Positions 8,236-15,816 of a stretch of 30,497 nt of DNA are shown piece by piece. Origin of the DNA: DAIDKA01 sp049792815 (lineage in GTDB: Bacteria; Pseudomonadota; Gammaproteobacteria; Steroidobacterales; Steroidobacteraceae). The notes below the pieces were generated by a model. That model searched no databases. It saw only the letters and a program-made list of their open reading frames with translations, and was not told the DNA's origin. Position 1 is the stretch's first letter. Every line of letters begins with the position of its first letter. The stretch lies in contig JBARBG010000131.1 in the NCBI GenBank assembly GCA_049792815.1, positions 1 to 30,497 on the forward strand, written 5' to 3'. A program made the translations under genes and the position numbers.

Positions 8236-8458
8236 ATTGACTCCCCGAGGGCTCGTATTGGTCATTCCTTACTGATAGATCGAAATTCCGGCTCGAGATA
8301 CGACATCACTGTCCGCTTTCGGCGGTGGGGGACTCTCGGCAACGACACCAGGAGTAGCCTTCGGGCCACAGGAGGTCACGGTCCCAAAGCGGTCGTCCGA
8401 CGGATCAGCCGATTCGGCGGATCGAACACAACGTCCGGCAGCCGCCCGCCCAAGTCGT

Positions 8459-8809
8459 TCAGATCGCCGGTCCGGGCGACTTGAACGCAAATGCAAAGAA
8501 TGCCGCGAAACCGAGGCAGGCGAATGCCACCAGGTAATTCCATGCGAGCCGCTCTTTCAGGAATAAGATTGCGAATAACACAAAGACCGCGATAGTGATC
8601 ACCTCTTGGATGATCTTGAGCTGGAAACCCGAGAAATGCTCAAACCCGAAGCGGTTGGCGGGCACAGCCAAACAATATTCGAGCAACGCAATACACCACG
8701 AAACAAGAATTGCCTTCCAAAGGGGCCAGTCATGACCGTATTTCAGGTGCCCATACCATGCGAAAGTCATGAAAACGTTTGACAAGCTTAAAAGGAGAAT
8801 GGTGTTCAT
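8459..8809 (-). CDS. DUF486 small membrane protein (DMT-like)
   Basis: A 116-residue protein with four predicted membrane segments. It begins MNTILLLSLSNVFMTFAWYGHLKYG, a typical DUF486 (PF04342) opening. DUF486 proteins look like half-size members of the drug/metabolite transporter superfamily, related in topology to SMR exporters; no substrate is known. The central block around CIALLEYCLAVPANRFGF and the next helix QLKIIQEVITIAVFVLFA are also family-typical. No good Shine-Dalgarno precedes the ATG, but the start fits the family. It lies 55 bases downstream of the amine oxidase on the same strand and may be co-transcribed with it. Confidence 0.88.
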   Translation of the reverse strand: MNTILLLSLSNVFMTFAWYGHLKYGHDWPLWKAILVSWCIALLEYCLAVPANRFGFEHFSGFQLKIIQEVITIAVFVLFAILFLKERLAWNYLVAFACLGFAAFFAFAFKSPGPAI

Positions 8810-8864
8810 TGGTGGCTATTCGCGAATCGTTGGAGGGTGTGAGGCGGAACCATAAACAGGGTGC

Positions 8865-10007
8865 TTACAAACTACCGGACAGCAGCCGTTCCACGCTGAA
8901 CAGGTCGATTGGGCGATCGGTTTTCCGATCGATTGCCAGATCCGCCAGGATTTCACCCATGACGCTGGCGAACTTGAACCCATGACCCGAGCAGGGCGAC
9001 GCGATCACCAGCTGCGGCGCCTGGGGATGCAGGCCGACCACGAAATGTCCGTCTTGGCTGCGGGTGTAGATGCAGGCGCTGGTGTTGACGAGTGGACCGG
9101 CGGCGGCAGGAACATAGCGGCGGATGAGCCCCTGCAGGTATTCGACTTCCTGCTGGGAAACCTCGGCCCGGGCCTGTTCGGCAGAGGAGAGTTCACCGCC
9201 GCTAAGGTGTGAGGCGACCTTTACTCCGGTGCCGCAGACGTTGGGCAGGCCGTAGACCAGATCCGAAGCGGTCTGGAAGAGGAAGGCGGGCATGCGGTCC
9301 GGGCCAACCGGCGTCGGCTGCGGCGGCTGGAACCACACAAGCGGTTGGCGGGTCAGGCGCAAGTGTGCCGCGACATCGGGCAATAGGTCACCGATCCAGG
9401 CACCCGCCGCGACCACAGCCGATCCCGCCTCGATCCGCTCACCGCCTTCCAGCACGATCTGAACCCTTTCACCCACGGGTTCGACGGCAATGACGCGGGT
9501 GTTTAGCCGAACGCTCGCGCCGTGGGCCTTCGCTCCCGCGACGAACAGACGGATCGCCTTTTCGGGCAGCAGGGCGCCGGCGTCAGACTGGAAGATCACG
9601 TCCCAGTCGGCCGGCAGGTCAAAGGCAGGGAAGCGCGAATTGGCCTCGGTCGCAGTAAGACGCTCGCTGCGTAAGTTGTGCTGCGTGGACGAGCGCCAGG
9701 AATCCACCACCAGCGACGCGCCGGGAAAACCGGCCTCGATCAGGCCTGTGATGATCAGGACCTTCTCGCCACTCGCCACCTCAAGGGCGCGCCAGCGCGC
9801 GTAGGCTTCCTGCACCAGTGGCACATAAGAGGGATCCTCAAAATAGGCCAGACGGATGAGACGGCTTTCGCCAAACGAGGCGCTGCGACTGTGCCCGGGC
9901 TCATAGCGATCCACGCCAAGGACGCGCAGGCCGCGCCGGGCCGCGGCATAGATGCTGGCGCTTCCCATGGCGCCAAGACCGATCACGGCGACGTCAAAGC
10001 TCCGCAT
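8865..10007 (-). CDS. solA: FAD-dependent N-methyl amino acid oxidase (SolA/MSOX-like)
   Basis: A 380-residue flavoprotein of the monomeric sarcosine oxidase/N-methyl-tryptophan oxidase family, the usual length. The Rossmann motif is at the N-terminus (VIGLGAMGSASIYAAARRG, glycines 10-12-15), followed by GVDRYEPGHSRSASFGESRLIR, which contacts FAD and is family-typical. Cys312 in TSACIYTRSQDGHF matches the cysteine that covalently binds the flavin, and SGHGFKF (340-346) is the conserved C-terminal loop. The enzyme oxidises a secondary N-methyl amine to aldehyde plus amine with release of hydrogen peroxide, in the cytoplasm. The exact substrate (sarcosine, N-methyltryptophan or another) is open, so the symbol is a family label. 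It follows the MOSC gene by 25 bases, so the pair is probably an operon. Confidence 0.85.
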   Translation of the reverse strand: MRSFDVAVIGLGAMGSASIYAAARRGLRVLGVDRYEPGHSRSASFGESRLIRLAYFEDPSYVPLVQEAYARWRALEVASGEKVLIITGLIEAGFPGASLVVDSWRSSTQHNLRSERLTATEANSRFPAFDLPADWDVIFQSDAGALLPEKAIRLFVAGAKAHGASVRLNTRVIAVEPVGERVQIVLEGGERIEAGSAVVAAGAWIGDLLPDVAAHLRLTRQPLVWFQPPQPTPVGPDRMPAFLFQTASDLVYGLPNVCGTGVKVASHLSGGELSSAEQARAEVSQQEVEYLQGLIRRYVPAAAGPLVNTSACIYTRSQDGHFVVGLHPQAPQLVIASPCSGHGFKFASVMGEILADLAIDRKTDRPIDLFSVERLLSGSL

Positions 10008-10032
10008 CAGGTCTCCATTTCAGGGCTTTCGC

Positions 10033-10689
10033 CTACTCCGGCGAGCGAGCCAGGCTTTCACGCGCTCGCAACTGCCAGGCGCTGGCGAGGCCCTTCATGT
10101 CCTGCAATCGTTCAAGCTCAGTTTGAGTCGCCTTGCCATGCGATATGAGTTCGATCAGTCGCGCGAACGGAAAGTCCGGATTCGGACGCTCGTCAAGTTG
10201 CACCACGTCGCCGGTCGTGATGACCCCCGGATCGAGAACTCGATAATACCAACCGGCGCGACCCGTCCTTATCATTGCCTTTGGCATGAACTTGTCATCG
10301 AAGCGCAGGGCGAGCTTGAAACAGGGTTGGCGCGGCTGACAGACCTGCAGGCGGCTGCTTCCGATGCGATGCACATCACCGGCACACAGATCGGACTCCT
10401 GAAGGCCTGCGATGCAGAGATTTTCACCGAAGCCGCCCGGAACGAGCACTGCGGCATGCTGCGGATATTCGCGACGCCAGGCGGCGTAGTTGGCGAAAGG
10501 ATAGGCGTAGACCGCCTTCTCAGGACCCCCGTGCACCGACAGGTCTGCCTGCGCGTCACCCTCGAGGCCCAGGAGCGTCACCTTCACCGGTTCCTGGACC
10601 GGCTGTTTCACAAACGCGCTCGGCACGCCTTCGGGACCGAGCGGTGCGACCTTGCCGACATGAATTGAGACAACGCGAGGGGGGTGCAT
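10033..10689 (-). CDS. MOSC-domain protein (YiiM-like)
   Basis: A 218-residue MOSC (molybdenum cofactor sulfurase C-terminal) protein. Family marks are GLEGDAQADLSVHGGPEKAVYAYP (about residues 41-64), PGGFGENL (84-91), GDVHRIGSSRLQVCQPRQPC with the conserved cysteine of the MOSC core, and GRAGWYYRVLDPG. The length and C-terminal helical tail are like E. coli YiiM, which is tied to 6-hydroxylaminopurine resistance through a molybdenum-dependent pathway. MOSC domains are thought to bind the cofactor and carry a persulfide. The initiation region has no strong ribosome site. It leads an operon with the flavin oxidase, and a MoeZ/MoaD-like module lies just upstream on the same strand, so a shared sulfur or molybdenum theme is plausible but unproven. 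Confidence 0.87.
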   Translation of the reverse strand: MHPPRVVSIHVGKVAPLGPEGVPSAFVKQPVQEPVKVTLLGLEGDAQADLSVHGGPEKAVYAYPFANYAAWRREYPQHAAVLVPGGFGENLCIAGLQESDLCAGDVHRIGSSRLQVCQPRQPCFKLALRFDDKFMPKAMIRTGRAGWYYRVLDPGVITTGDVVQLDERPNPDFPFARLIELISHGKATQTELERLQDMKGLASAWQLRARESLARSPE

Positions 10690-10744
10690 GATCTACCGAT
10701 GGTATGCGAATCGCACATCCCTTCAAATCCCGAGATGCCAAGAA

Positions 10745-10774
10745 AATGGCGGAGCCCTCGCGGACTCCGCCATT
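10745..10774 (-). terminator. Hairpin, weak intrinsic terminator or RNA structure
   Basis: AATGGCGGAG and CTCCGCCATT form a perfect 10-bp stem around a 10-base loop. On the minus strand the stem is followed by TTCTT after its own closing TT, a modest T-run, so it could end a transcript carrying the 22-codon ORF or the MoeZ operon before MOSC. On the plus strand no T-run follows. Confidence 0.5.
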
Positions 10775-10916
10775 CCTGCTCGAGCGCCACTAACTGCAGA
10801 CCAAGATCATCTGCACAGCAACTACATCGAAGCGTCCTTCCGTTGGACTCGGTCGCGCGCGTGGCGAGAGCCTGCGCGCATCCCTCAACGGCTGCCTGGC
10901 CAGTACGGGATTTCGA

Positions 10917-10985
10917 CTAGCGATTCACCTCGCCACCAACCAGCATCCGTAGAGACGCGATCGAACCAACGTTTATGTGTGTCAC
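10917..10985 (-). CDS. Possible 22-residue peptide behind a near-perfect Shine-Dalgarno
   Basis: GTG at 10985 opens a 22-codon frame (MTHINVGSIASLRMLVGGEVNR, first residue read as Met) ending at TAG (10919-10917). The aligned spacing from AGGAGG to GTG is eight bases, which is ideal. The peptide has no signal sequence, no cysteines and no motif I recognise; it does not match PqqA or other known small precursors. The frame stays open upstream to an ATG at the GATGGTGAG sequence (35 residues in total), but the ribosome site would then lie inside the ORF. It may be a true peptide, a leader whose translation is regulatory, or chance reading behind an rRNA-like sequence. Confidence 0.35.
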   Translation of the reverse strand: MTHINVGSIASLRMLVGGEVNR

Positions 10986-11001
10986 TTGGATCACCTCCTT
11001 T
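10986..11001 (-). promoter_or_regulatory. 16-nt extended Shine-Dalgarno / anti-16S-tail sequence
   Basis: The minus strand reads AAAGGAGGTGATCCAA, the complement of TTGGATCACCTCCTTT, which is essentially the whole 3' end of bacterial 16S rRNA. Normal ribosome sites match 4-8 bases. The plus strand immediately upstream does not continue as 16S rRNA, so this is not the end of an rrn operon. Confidence 0.7.
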
Positions 11002-11204
11002 AGTTGCCGTGGGCTCACCATCGGCGCGTGCCGCCCACCAAAGCCGCGCCCATCAAGTCGCTGACTTGGAATTTACCATAAAGATTCTCATCAGTCCTGG
11101 GCCTGGGGCATGCTCTGGGCGCACACGCCAGGGGGTTTTCCATGCGCTCACGAGCACTCGGTGGAATCGTGTGCCTAAGGCTCGGTCGAGTGTCAGGCGT
11201 TGCC

Positions 11205-12338
11205 TCAGACGATGCGCAACGTCGGGTCGATCGCGGCCGCCCAGGCGATGAGCCCGCCCTCCAGGTGCGACAGTTCCGGGAGGCCTTGCCGGGAGGCGAT
11301 TGCACAAGCCTGGAGGCTGCGCGCACCACTGCGGCACATGAACACCGTCGGACCAGCGCGTGCCGAGGACCATTCCATGCGCTCGATCTGCGCAAGCGGC
11401 ACTGAGACCGCGCCTGCCAAGTGCCCCGCGTCGAACTCCAGCGGCTCGCGCACGTCGATCATTCGCACCGGTGGGCCGCCGTGATCGGCCTCCTGAAGCA
11501 GTGCGAAAAGCTCGCTCGGTAATAGTCGGCGCAGCGAGCGGGGCGCTCCTTGACGGAACGGGTCCGCGTCTGCGGGCACTGTGATCCGCGGCGCAACGCC
11601 GCAAACGGCACAGTCCGGGCGGCGTTCGAACGGGAACTCGTGGAAGCGCATCTCGAGCGCATCATAGGTGAGCAGGCGCCCGACCAAGAGGTCGCCGAGA
11701 CCCAGGATCAGTTTGATCGCTTCCGTAGCTTGGATTGTGCCAAGAACGCCGGGCAGAACGCCGAGCACGCCGGCTTCCGCGCAGCTCGCAATCTGCGCCT
11801 GGGCAGCATCCGGGAAGAGGCAGCGGTAGCACGGCCCGCGGCCGGGAACGTAGGTCATCGCCTGGCCTTCGAAGCGGTGGATCGCCGCAGAAATGAGCGG
11901 CTTGTGCAAGATCACGCAGCTGTCGTTGACGAGATAGCGGGTACCGACACGGTCGCTTCCATCGATGACGACGTGGTATTCACTGACGATGGCGCCGACA
12001 TTCGCGGCGCAAATCTCGAGCTCGTGCGCGACAACCTCAACGTGTGGATTGAGCTCCAGCAAACGGTCACGCGCGGCCGCCACCTTCGGTCGAGCAACAT
12101 CATCCGTGTCAAATAGGATCTGCCGCTGCAGGTTCGACAGCTCAACCTTGTCGCAATCGACGAGACCAACTGTGCCGACTCCAGCGGCAACCAGATACAG
12201 TACGGCCGGGGAGCCCAGTCCGCCGGCGCCGACGACAAGCACGCGCGCCGCGCGCAGCTTTTCCTGGCCAGCACGTCCCACTTCGGCGAGCAGTAAGTGC
12301 CGGCTATAACGCTCGTGCTCGGACGCGCTCAGCTCCAT
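11205..12338 (-). CDS. moeZ: MoeB/MoeZ-like E1 adenylyltransferase with rhodanese domain
   Basis: 377 residues in two domains. The ThiF/MoeB E1 domain (about 1-255) has the ATP loop VLVVGAGGLGSPA (33-45), NLQRQ (69-73), DGSD (126-129) and zinc-binding pairs CYRC (170-173) and CAVC (243-246). Cys186 lies in the ASCAEAGVLGVLPG crossover region. The rhodanese domain (about 265-377) ends with active-site loop CRSGARS (Cys335) and EGGLIAW. Such fusions adenylate the C-terminal glycine of a MoaD/ThiS-like protein and then transfer sulfur to make a thiocarboxylate. The partner gene lies three bases upstream in the same operon and ends in GG, so the pair should work together in the cytoplasm. The pathway served (molybdopterin, cysteine, thiouridine or protein tagging) is not decided by sequence. 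moeZ is a family label. Confidence 0.88.
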   Translation of the reverse strand: MELSASEHERYSRHLLLAEVGRAGQEKLRAARVLVVGAGGLGSPAVLYLVAAGVGTVGLVDCDKVELSNLQRQILFDTDDVARPKVAAARDRLLELNPHVEVVAHELEICAANVGAIVSEYHVVIDGSDRVGTRYLVNDSCVILHKPLISAAIHRFEGQAMTYVPGRGPCYRCLFPDAAQAQIASCAEAGVLGVLPGVLGTIQATEAIKLILGLGDLLVGRLLTYDALEMRFHEFPFERRPDCAVCGVAPRITVPADADPFRQGAPRSLRRLLPSELFALLQEADHGGPPVRMIDVREPLEFDAGHLAGAVSVPLAQIERMEWSSARAGPTVFMCRSGARSLQACAIASRQGLPELSHLEGGLIAWAAAIDPTLRIV

Positions 12339-12341
12339 GTC

Positions 12342-12608
12342 TCAGCCACCGCTGAGCGCGCAGATCAAGTGCAGCACGTTTTCCGCACCCATTGGCTCAG
12401 CCACTTTACGGATTTCACGGTTACCGGCGTAGAGGCGAATATGCGGTCGGATACCATCCTGTTCGTCGATCATTCGAAAGCGAATACCGGGAAAGCGTCG
12501 GTCCAGATCGGCCAGCAGTTCGGCCACACTTGCACCCGAGGCGTTCACGGACGCCGCGCCGCCGGTGTAAGAGCGCAGGGGACTTGCAATCCTGACCGTA
12601 CAAGTCAT
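12342..12608 (-). CDS. MoaD/ThiS-like sulfur carrier or ubiquitin-like protein
   Basis: An 88-residue beta-grasp protein. It begins MTCTVRIASPLRSYTGGA, has the central helix SVAELLADLDRRFPGIRFR (27-45) and the family strand HIRLYAGNREIR, and ends in LICALSGG. The terminal Gly-Gly is the site for adenylation and thiocarboxylation by an E1-like enzyme, encoded immediately downstream. Related proteins carry sulfur for molybdopterin (MoaD), thiamine (ThiS) or cysteine (CysO), or act as small modifiers (SAMP-type). No moaE, thiG or cysM gene is adjacent, so it is not a simple MoaD or ThiS. It lies 19 bases after the BNR-propeller gene and 3 bases before the E1 gene, a tight operon. Confidence 0.87.
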   Translation of the reverse strand: MTCTVRIASPLRSYTGGAASVNASGASVAELLADLDRRFPGIRFRMIDEQDGIRPHIRLYAGNREIRKVAEPMGAENVLHLICALSGG

Positions 12609-12627
12609 GTTCGACTTCCGCCGCCCC

Positions 12628-13740
12628 CTACATCGCCATCGTGACCGAGTAGATCTCGGGCAGATACTGCGCGATCCGTCGCCATGACTCCCCGCCCTTG
12701 GAGCTTGCCCAGACCTCCCCGCCGGTCGTGCCGAAAAACAGGCTCGGGGAGTCGTGGCCATCGCTGCACATCGCCTGCCGCAGAACAGTGAGCCAGGCGT
12801 TTTTCTGCGGCAGCCCGCGGGACTGGCGTCGCCAGGAGCGACCGCCATCGCGGGTCTGATACACCGCCGGCTTGCCACCAACCGAGGTTCGCGGCCATAC
12901 CGTCGTTCCGTCCATCGGGACGACCCAGGCCACCTCCGGATCGCGTGGGTGGAGCACGATCGGAAATCCAATGTCGCCCACTGACTTCGGCATCGCACGG
13001 CCGATACGGCTCCAGGTGCTGGTAGGCCGGTCCAACCGGTAGATGCCGCAATGGTTTTGTTGATAGAGCCGGTCCGGGTGTCGTGGGTGCATCTCGACGC
13101 GATGTGGGTCGTGGCCGTATGGAACCGTCGGATCCGGCAGGAAGTCGGCCGCGATGCCGCTATTCAGCGGCGCCCAATCGCGGCCGCCGTCCAGCGACTC
13201 GAAAACGCCACCGACCGAGATCGCAACATAGAGGTGCCGCGCATCGCGAGGGTCGACGAGAATCGAGTGCATAAGCTCGCCATCCGGTGTGCCAAAACCC
13301 GGGGCCCATTTCTCATACATCGCGTGGTCATTGAAGCCGCTGACCGGTTTCCAGTGATCACCGGCATCCTCCGACCGAAAGAGTCCTGCGGGGCTGGTAC
13401 CGGCATACCAGGTGCCCGGCTCAGAGGAATGCCCTGGTGTCAGCCAGAAGACTCGCGCCACCGCGCGGGCCTTTTCACCCTCGGTAATCTTCCGGAAGGC
13501 GGGTGGCTGCGCCGCTTCCGTCCACGTGCGACCGCGATCCGCGGAGCGAAATACCGTCGGCCCAAGATGACCGGTCTTCGCCGCGGCCAGCAGCCGCTTT
13601 GGATCGCTCGGATCCTGCACGACGTGGTGGATGATGTGGCCGAGGAACTGGGGACCGCTAAGCCGGAAGCTGCGCCGGCGGCCGTCCGGGCGCAGGGCGA
13701 AGAGGCCCTTTCGGGTACCGATCCAGAGGGTATCTGCCAT
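12628..13740 (-). CDS. BNR/Asp-box beta-propeller protein (sialidase-like fold)
   Basis: A 370-residue protein starting MADTLWIGTRKGLFAL. It contains several Asp-box loops (S/T-x-D-x-G-x-x-W): SADRGRTW at 66-73, then SEDAGDHW, SLDGGRDW, TRDGGRSW and a degenerate SKGGESW. These mark a BNR-type propeller like those of sialidases and photosystem assembly factors. No signal peptide is visible, so it is probably cytoplasmic, and I see no clear sialidase catalytic set (Arg triad, Tyr-Glu pair); automatic labels such as exo-alpha-sialidase are therefore probably misleading. The start at 13740 is chosen because the protein family begins there and AAGGGA lies upstream; a longer reading adds 20 odd residues. 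It heads the operon with the MoaD-like and E1-like genes and may be their substrate, scaffold or partner. Confidence 0.82.
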   Translation of the reverse strand: MADTLWIGTRKGLFALRPDGRRRSFRLSGPQFLGHIIHHVVQDPSDPKRLLAAAKTGHLGPTVFRSADRGRTWTEAAQPPAFRKITEGEKARAVARVFWLTPGHSSEPGTWYAGTSPAGLFRSEDAGDHWKPVSGFNDHAMYEKWAPGFGTPDGELMHSILVDPRDARHLYVAISVGGVFESLDGGRDWAPLNSGIAADFLPDPTVPYGHDPHRVEMHPRHPDRLYQQNHCGIYRLDRPTSTWSRIGRAMPKSVGDIGFPIVLHPRDPEVAWVVPMDGTTVWPRTSVGGKPAVYQTRDGGRSWRRQSRGLPQKNAWLTVLRQAMCSDGHDSPSLFFGTTGGEVWASSKGGESWRRIAQYLPEIYSVTMAM

Positions 13741-13838
13741 GCGCCAAGCATCCCTTTGCCAAGGCAATGCCGTCAACCCCTGGCTGCGGTATTGCGGCAA
13801 ACGGCGAATTCGGCCGTCGAGGGACGCGGCGACGACCC

Positions 13839-14348
13839 TTACTGTATTGGCCCGAGGAAATCGCGTTTGCCAAGCTCAACGCCATTTTTCCGCAATAGCG
13901 CATAGGCCATGGTCATGTGGAAGAAGAAGTTCGGCAGCACGAAATTCGTAAGATAGTTGAGTCCAGTGAACTTCAAGGTCGTCTGCGGGAACTGCAATAC
14001 GATCTCCCGCGTCTCCGCATTCACCATTTGCTCGGGTTTAACGCTTTTGATGAAGGCGAGTGTCTTGTCCACCCGCGCCTTGAGCTCAGCGATCGTGGCC
14101 TCGGTGTCCTCGTGCTTGGGAATATCCATGCCGGCAAGACGGGCGGCGGCGCCCTTGGCCGTGTCACAGGCGATCTGGACCTGGGCCGACAGCGGCAACA
14201 TGTCGGCGATGAGGCGAGTGGTCGGGAGCACGTTGGGTGCCACCTTTTTCGCCTCGGCGTGAGCGGCTGCCTTATCCAGGATGGCGCCAAGATTGTTGAG
14301 GCTTAAAGTGAAGATCGGAATGGAAACTTCATACACTGAAATCGACAT
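13839..14348 (-). CDS. DUF1993 family protein
   Basis: A 169-residue helical protein of the DUF1993 family (PF09351), full length. The start MSISVYEVSIPIFTLSLNNLGAILDKAAAHAE and the end NFVLPNFFFHMTMAYALLRKNGVELGKRDFLG are diagnostic; family members have a DinB-like four-helix look with conserved histidines near the C-terminus. No activity is established. CGGGAG lies six bases before the ATG. The gene precedes the BNR-MoaD-E1 operon on the same strand with a gap of about 98 bases, so it is probably a separate unit. Confidence 0.9.
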   Translation of the reverse strand: MSISVYEVSIPIFTLSLNNLGAILDKAAAHAEAKKVAPNVLPTTRLIADMLPLSAQVQIACDTAKGAAARLAGMDIPKHEDTEATIAELKARVDKTLAFIKSVKPEQMVNAETREIVLQFPQTTLKFTGLNYLTNFVLPNFFFHMTMAYALLRKNGVELGKRDFLGPIQ

Positions 14349-14654
14349 GGCGTACTCCCGAGGTCTGACAAAGGACTGACCGGCATCTTAGCGAGTATTT
14401 ATGACGGAGTGGGGTATGGGCTACCCCTGCGCTGCGGCACGGATCCATAGTTCTAAATAAGATGCACTATATTTTATAACTAATTGACTAATATGGATTA
14501 TAATTCCATTCAGTGCCGCGTGATACCTGCTTAACAGACAGGCTCCAACGGATCCGCCATTGTCGGGCCGTGCGGGAGAGGGCCTCTACAGGCACGGCTC
14601 AAAGGAACGCATGTTGAAGTCCGCGGCGCAATCCGGACCCAGTGGAGAACTGTT
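14349..14654. promoter_or_regulatory. AT-rich divergent intergenic region
   Basis: 306 bases between the DUF1993 gene (minus) and the first permease (plus). A sharply AT-rich island at about 14445-14510 includes a TATAAT hexamer (14499-14504) and two TTATAA palindromes, so it probably carries promoters for one or both sides. No clear -35 box is found 16-18 bases upstream of TATAAT on the plus strand. No ORF is supported here. Confidence 0.5.
14565..14600 (+). repeat. Leader hairpin before the first permease
   Basis: GGGCCGTGC (14565-14573) pairs with GCACGGCTC (14592-14600): nine pairs, one of them G-U, around an 18-base loop that itself contains AGAG/CTCT. It ends 54 bases before the GTG start, inside the likely 5' leader. 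No T-run follows, so it is not an obvious terminator. Confidence 0.35.
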
Positions 14655-15803
14655 GTGAAGTTCCTGCCGCTGGTGTGGGCGGGCCTGTGGCGCAGGCCGG
14701 TCCGCGCGACTCTGACGGCACTGTGTATCGTCATCGCGTTTGTGCTGTTGGGGCTACTGGAGGGCGTAAACGCCGGCTTTGCGCGTGCCATCGCCAGCGC
14801 ACACCGCGAATTTCTCGTCACCAACACTCGCGTACGCGGCGGAGCACCGATGCCAATTGCCGCTCTGGCGACGATACGGAGCATGCCCGGCATCGCCGAG
14901 GTCGCGCCCCGAGCCTATTTCGTTGGCAACTACCGGAACCCCAGTCCCAAATACTCTGTCGTCGCCCTTGCGACCGATCCTGACATTTTCTTCCGTCTTT
15001 TGATTGGCATCAAGGTCGAACGCAGTGCCGTCGAGGCCCTGGAGGAGACCCGAAACGGCATGCTGGTGACACCCCCGATGCTGGAGCAGTTCGGCTGGAA
15101 GGTCGGGGACACCATCCCGCTGCACTCACCGGCGGCCAGGACTGACGGCAGTTCGGACTGGTTCTTCCACATAGTGGGAACCTTTGATACGCCGCTGGCG
15201 CCCAATCCGTCCTACTTCGGGGTGATCAACTATGCGTACTTCAACGATTCCCGGACGGTGGATCGCGATACCTCCGAGATGTTCTATATACGGATAAAGG
15301 ATGCCAACCAGGCGGTCGCCATGGCGGCGGCCATCGACAAGATATTCGCCAACTCGGCGCACGAGACACGAACCCGCTCACAACAGCAGCGCGCGGAGGC
15401 GCAAGCCAAACAAATGGGCGACGTGGAGTTCTTCACCGATGCGATCGTCGGCGCAGTGTTGTTCACGCTTGCCTTCCTCACCGGAAACTCGTTGCGCCAG
15501 GCCCTGCAGGAGCGTGCACGTGAGTTTGGGGTGCTGAAGTCCCTCGGGTATTCAGACAGGGGCATCCTGGGGCTCGCCTTCGCCGAGGCGCTCATGCTCT
15601 ATCTGCCGCCTGCGGCACTGGGACTTTTGATCGCCCGTGTCGTTGCACCCTTGGCCAGCCAGGACATTGGATCGATCTTCGTCTCAGTGCCCGTCGCAGC
15701 GGCCGGTTTGGCATGTGCTGCGGGCCTCGCTTTCCTGGGGGCGGCCCTGCCGGCCTTTAGGCTGGCACGAATGCCGATCACAGCGGCGTTGCGCAAAGGG
15801 TGA
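14655..15803 (+). CDS. ABC transporter permease, MacB/FtsX type (pair A, first)
   Basis: A 382-residue permease with four predicted membrane helices: one at the N-terminus (about 18-38, ALCIVIAFVLLGLLEG) and three at the C-terminus (about 265-285, 310-335 and 345-370), with a large periplasmic domain between. This is the FtsX/MacB/LolC layout. Near the C-terminal helices REFGVLKSLGYSDRGILG is the coupling-helix motif that meets the ATPase, and LPAFRLARMPITAALRKG is the usual FtsX ending. The start is GTG at 14655, with GGAG seven bases before it. The second permease follows after 13 bases, and no ATPase gene is in the operon. It resembles the first permease of pair B (start FLPL...R-R, the DWFF/NWQF-type strand, DESRT/NDSRT, DAxQAVxMAAAIDxIFANS). 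The substrate is unknown. Confidence 0.88.
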   Translation: MKFLPLVWAGLWRRPVRATLTALCIVIAFVLLGLLEGVNAGFARAIASAHREFLVTNTRVRGGAPMPIAALATIRSMPGIAEVAPRAYFVGNYRNPSPKYSVVALATDPDIFFRLLIGIKVERSAVEALEETRNGMLVTPPMLEQFGWKVGDTIPLHSPAARTDGSSDWFFHIVGTFDTPLAPNPSYFGVINYAYFNDSRTVDRDTSEMFYIRIKDANQAVAMAAAIDKIFANSAHETRTRSQQQRAEAQAKQMGDVEFFTDAIVGAVLFTLAFLTGNSLRQALQERAREFGVLKSLGYSDRGILGLAFAEALMLYLPPAALGLLIARVVAPLASQDIGSIFVSVPVAAAGLACAAGLAFLGAALPAFRLARMPITAALRKG

Positions 15804-15816
15804 TCAGTTGACCCTG

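Larger units (their letters stand above)
10690..11204. other. 515-base stretch without a conventional gene
   Basis: Between the MoeZ stop and the MOSC start. Longer open frames here, including a 187-codon one on the plus strand, are rich in Arg and Ser, match no family and look like chance. What stands out is the extended Shine-Dalgarno at 10986-11001, the 22-codon ORF after it and the 10-bp hairpin at 10745-10774, all reading on the minus strand. I see no convincing -35/-10 pair. Confidence 0.6.

Noticed and set aside
10700..10742. tRNA-like 3' part (TTCAAATCC followed by GATGCCA)
   Set aside because: The base before the T-loop is C rather than G, the T-stem does not pair and no acceptor partner is found, so no tRNA or att site is called.
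10986..11001. 16S rRNA gene end on the plus strand
   Set aside because: TTGGATCACCTCCTTT matches the rRNA tail, but bases before 10986 show none of the conserved upstream 16S sequence, and no ITS, tRNA or 23S follows. A ribosome site on the other strand explains it better.
10688..11251. 187-codon open frame on the plus strand across the MoeZ-MOSC gap
   Set aside because: Rich in Arg, Ser and Pro, with no family resemblance and no ribosome site, and it runs into the MoeZ 3' end antisense. High GC content readily gives such frames.
12628..13740. True sialidase
   Set aside because: Asp-box loops are present, but there is no signal peptide and no clear Arg triad or Tyr-Glu pair; a BNR propeller of unknown role is the safer call.
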